Shown: piece by piece, positions 63,113-64,000 of the stretch
Numbering within the stretch: the stretch's first letter is position 1
Layout: each line of letters begins with the position of its first letter
Source of the DNA: Fistulifera solaris
Taxonomy: Eukaryota > Bacillariophyta > Bacillariophyceae > Naviculales > Stauroneidaceae
Assembly (NCBI GenBank): GCA_030295235.1
Contig: AP026149.1
Coordinates: 124,001 to 188,000 of the forward strand
Direction: 5' to 3'
Length of the DNA stretch: 64,000 nt
The notes under the pieces: model-generated
Database searches by the model: none
What the model was told of the DNA's origin: nothing
The model's input: the letters and a program-made list of their open reading frames with translations, nothing else
Program-made: the position numbers and the translations under genes

Positions 63113-64000
63113 ATGAGTTCTGATCCCGAGCTGCAAGAGCCTTTGATAGAACCGGTCGTCGTTGTAGAAGACACCAGCGTCTTGGTCGAAGAAACAGGGG
63201 CAGAAGCTTCGTTTGAAACAAATGAAAATGATGGTGTCGGACACGAACAACCGGCCGTGTACCGGGATGTCCTGTTTGCCATTCTATTTTATGTACAAGT
63301 TGTCCTCATGTTGGGAACGGCAGTGTGGTCCTTCCACTATTTGTGGAAACAAGACGAACCGGACACGATGGCACCCACCTTTGCCCCCACAGCGGCTCCG
63401 ATCCCCCAAAGGATGGAAGAACAAGCCGAGTGGATGTTTCCTTCGGACAAGGAAGAACGCCAAATTGTCGCGTGGACATTGGGATTTCTCTTTTGTCCTT
63501 AGCGTGTGCCATGGTATCGGTTGCACTCGTTTTGGTAGCCCTGCAACACTACAGCCACACAGCGGTCCAAATTTCGTTTGGGATCGCTCCCATCAGTAGT
63601 GTGTTGGTGGCAATTCTCATGACCTTTGTCAATCCGCACGCGTGTGCCCCATTTTGGATCACGGCCGTTCTGGTGGCGTTGTTATCGGCAATTCATTATT
63701 TTGTAGTACGTCAGTACATTCCCTTTACCGCCGCCAATCTCCAAATCGGATTGCAAGCCATTGATGCCACCAAGTCCTTGTTTGTTTATGCGGCATTGTT
63801 GCAAGTTATGACGATGGTGTATTGGATTGTTGCCGCGACGGCCTTGAGTGGTATAGTCGTCTATTATCACAATCAAGACGTTCCGTGCGGAGACGATGAT
63901 TCGGCGGAGCCGTGTCACAATTCCATACCCCTATGGATGGCCTTACTGTGGTTACTGGCCGTGTATTGGACCCAATCGGTGGTACAAAATGTGATTCGTG
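63113..64000 (+). CDS. Choline-transporter-like protein (CTL/SLC44), truncated by window end
   Basis: The ATG at 63113 opens an acidic cytoplasmic N-terminus (MSSDPELQEPLIEPVVVVEE-like), a first TM helix (VLFAILFYVQVVLMLGTAVW), an extracellular Pro/Thr stretch, then after one frame break (GGG at 63481-63483; one G missing) further helices: SLLSLACAMVSVALVLVAL, ISSVLVAILMTFVNPHAC, FWITAVLVALLSAIHYFV and ending at the window edge in AVYWTQSVVQNVIR, the characteristic CTL segment. The CTL family exports or imports choline and related lipids. Cut off at 64000, so the C-terminal half is missing. Confidence 0.75.

Noticed and set aside
1-64000. Programmed ribosomal frameshifting as a general explanation of the frame breaks
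   Set aside because: The same homopolymer is broken in different codon phases, no shared slippery heptamer or downstream structure appears, and breaks need both +1 and -1 changes.
1-64000. CRISPR array, rRNA or tRNA genes
   Set aside because: No regularly spaced repeats, no rRNA-like conserved stretches and no cloverleaf with T-loop consensus were recognised; a tRNA covariance search would be needed to exclude a tRNA.

Overview
This window reads as nuclear DNA of a photosynthetic stramenopile, most likely a pennate diatom related to Phaeodactylum. The evidence is gene-dense unicellular-eukaryote organisation, short GT-AG spliceosomal introns (14 could be placed, 59 to 93 nt), and three proteins with a signal peptide ending in an Ala-Phe cleavage context typical of ASAFAP-type plastid targeting. 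Most gene families are broadly eukaryotic. The species is an inference; no rRNA, tRNA, CRISPR array or intact transposon was recognised.

Layout. 0.3-7.6 kb: a secreted/membrane Cys-containing protein, telomerase reverse transcriptase (minus), an LYR-motif mitochondrial protein and a bromodomain-NET protein. 7.6-10.2 kb: a gene-poor, repeat-bearing stretch. 10.2-18.2 kb: IWS1/Spn1 elongation factor, a basic nuclear protein, a thylakoid-lumen candidate, a JmjC oxygenase, a mitochondrial carrier and a disordered protein. 18.7-27.3 kb: a giant BEACH-WD40 protein. 27.6-33.8 kb: a coiled-coil protein and a DUF1769-PH-DUF547 protein. 34.5-44.0 kb: an anoctamin (TMEM16) with a long N-terminal extension, convergent with a DUSP-containing ubiquitin protease. 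44-49 kb: an unknown protein and a RING-BRCT (BRCA1-like) protein. 49.5-53.2 kb: two plastid-targeted proteins, an HtrA/Deg protease and release factor 3. 53.5-64 kb: a zinc-binding orphan, a coiled-coil ATRIP-like protein, an NXPE/PC-esterase-like type II membrane protein, alkaline ceramidase, a degenerate ankyrin-repeat protein, a multi-pass membrane protein and the start of a choline-transporter-like protein cut by the window edge.

No operon-like logic is expected in such a genome and none is seen. Several genes serve chromosome maintenance or transcription (TERT, IWS1, bromodomain-NET, BRCA1-like, possibly ATRIP-like), others serve the membrane/lipid system (BEACH, anoctamin, ceramidase, CTL) or the plastid (Deg, RF3, lumen protein).

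The most striking property is that almost every long conserved gene is interrupted by one-base frame changes, nearly always inside a homopolymer, while short genes are intact. I place roughly 40 such breaks. Residual consensus indels in the assembly are the simplest explanation, but several genes (TERT, JmjC, BEACH, anoctamin) need read-level confirmation. CDS coordinates for these genes are given as whole loci, with introns and frame breaks described in the text.
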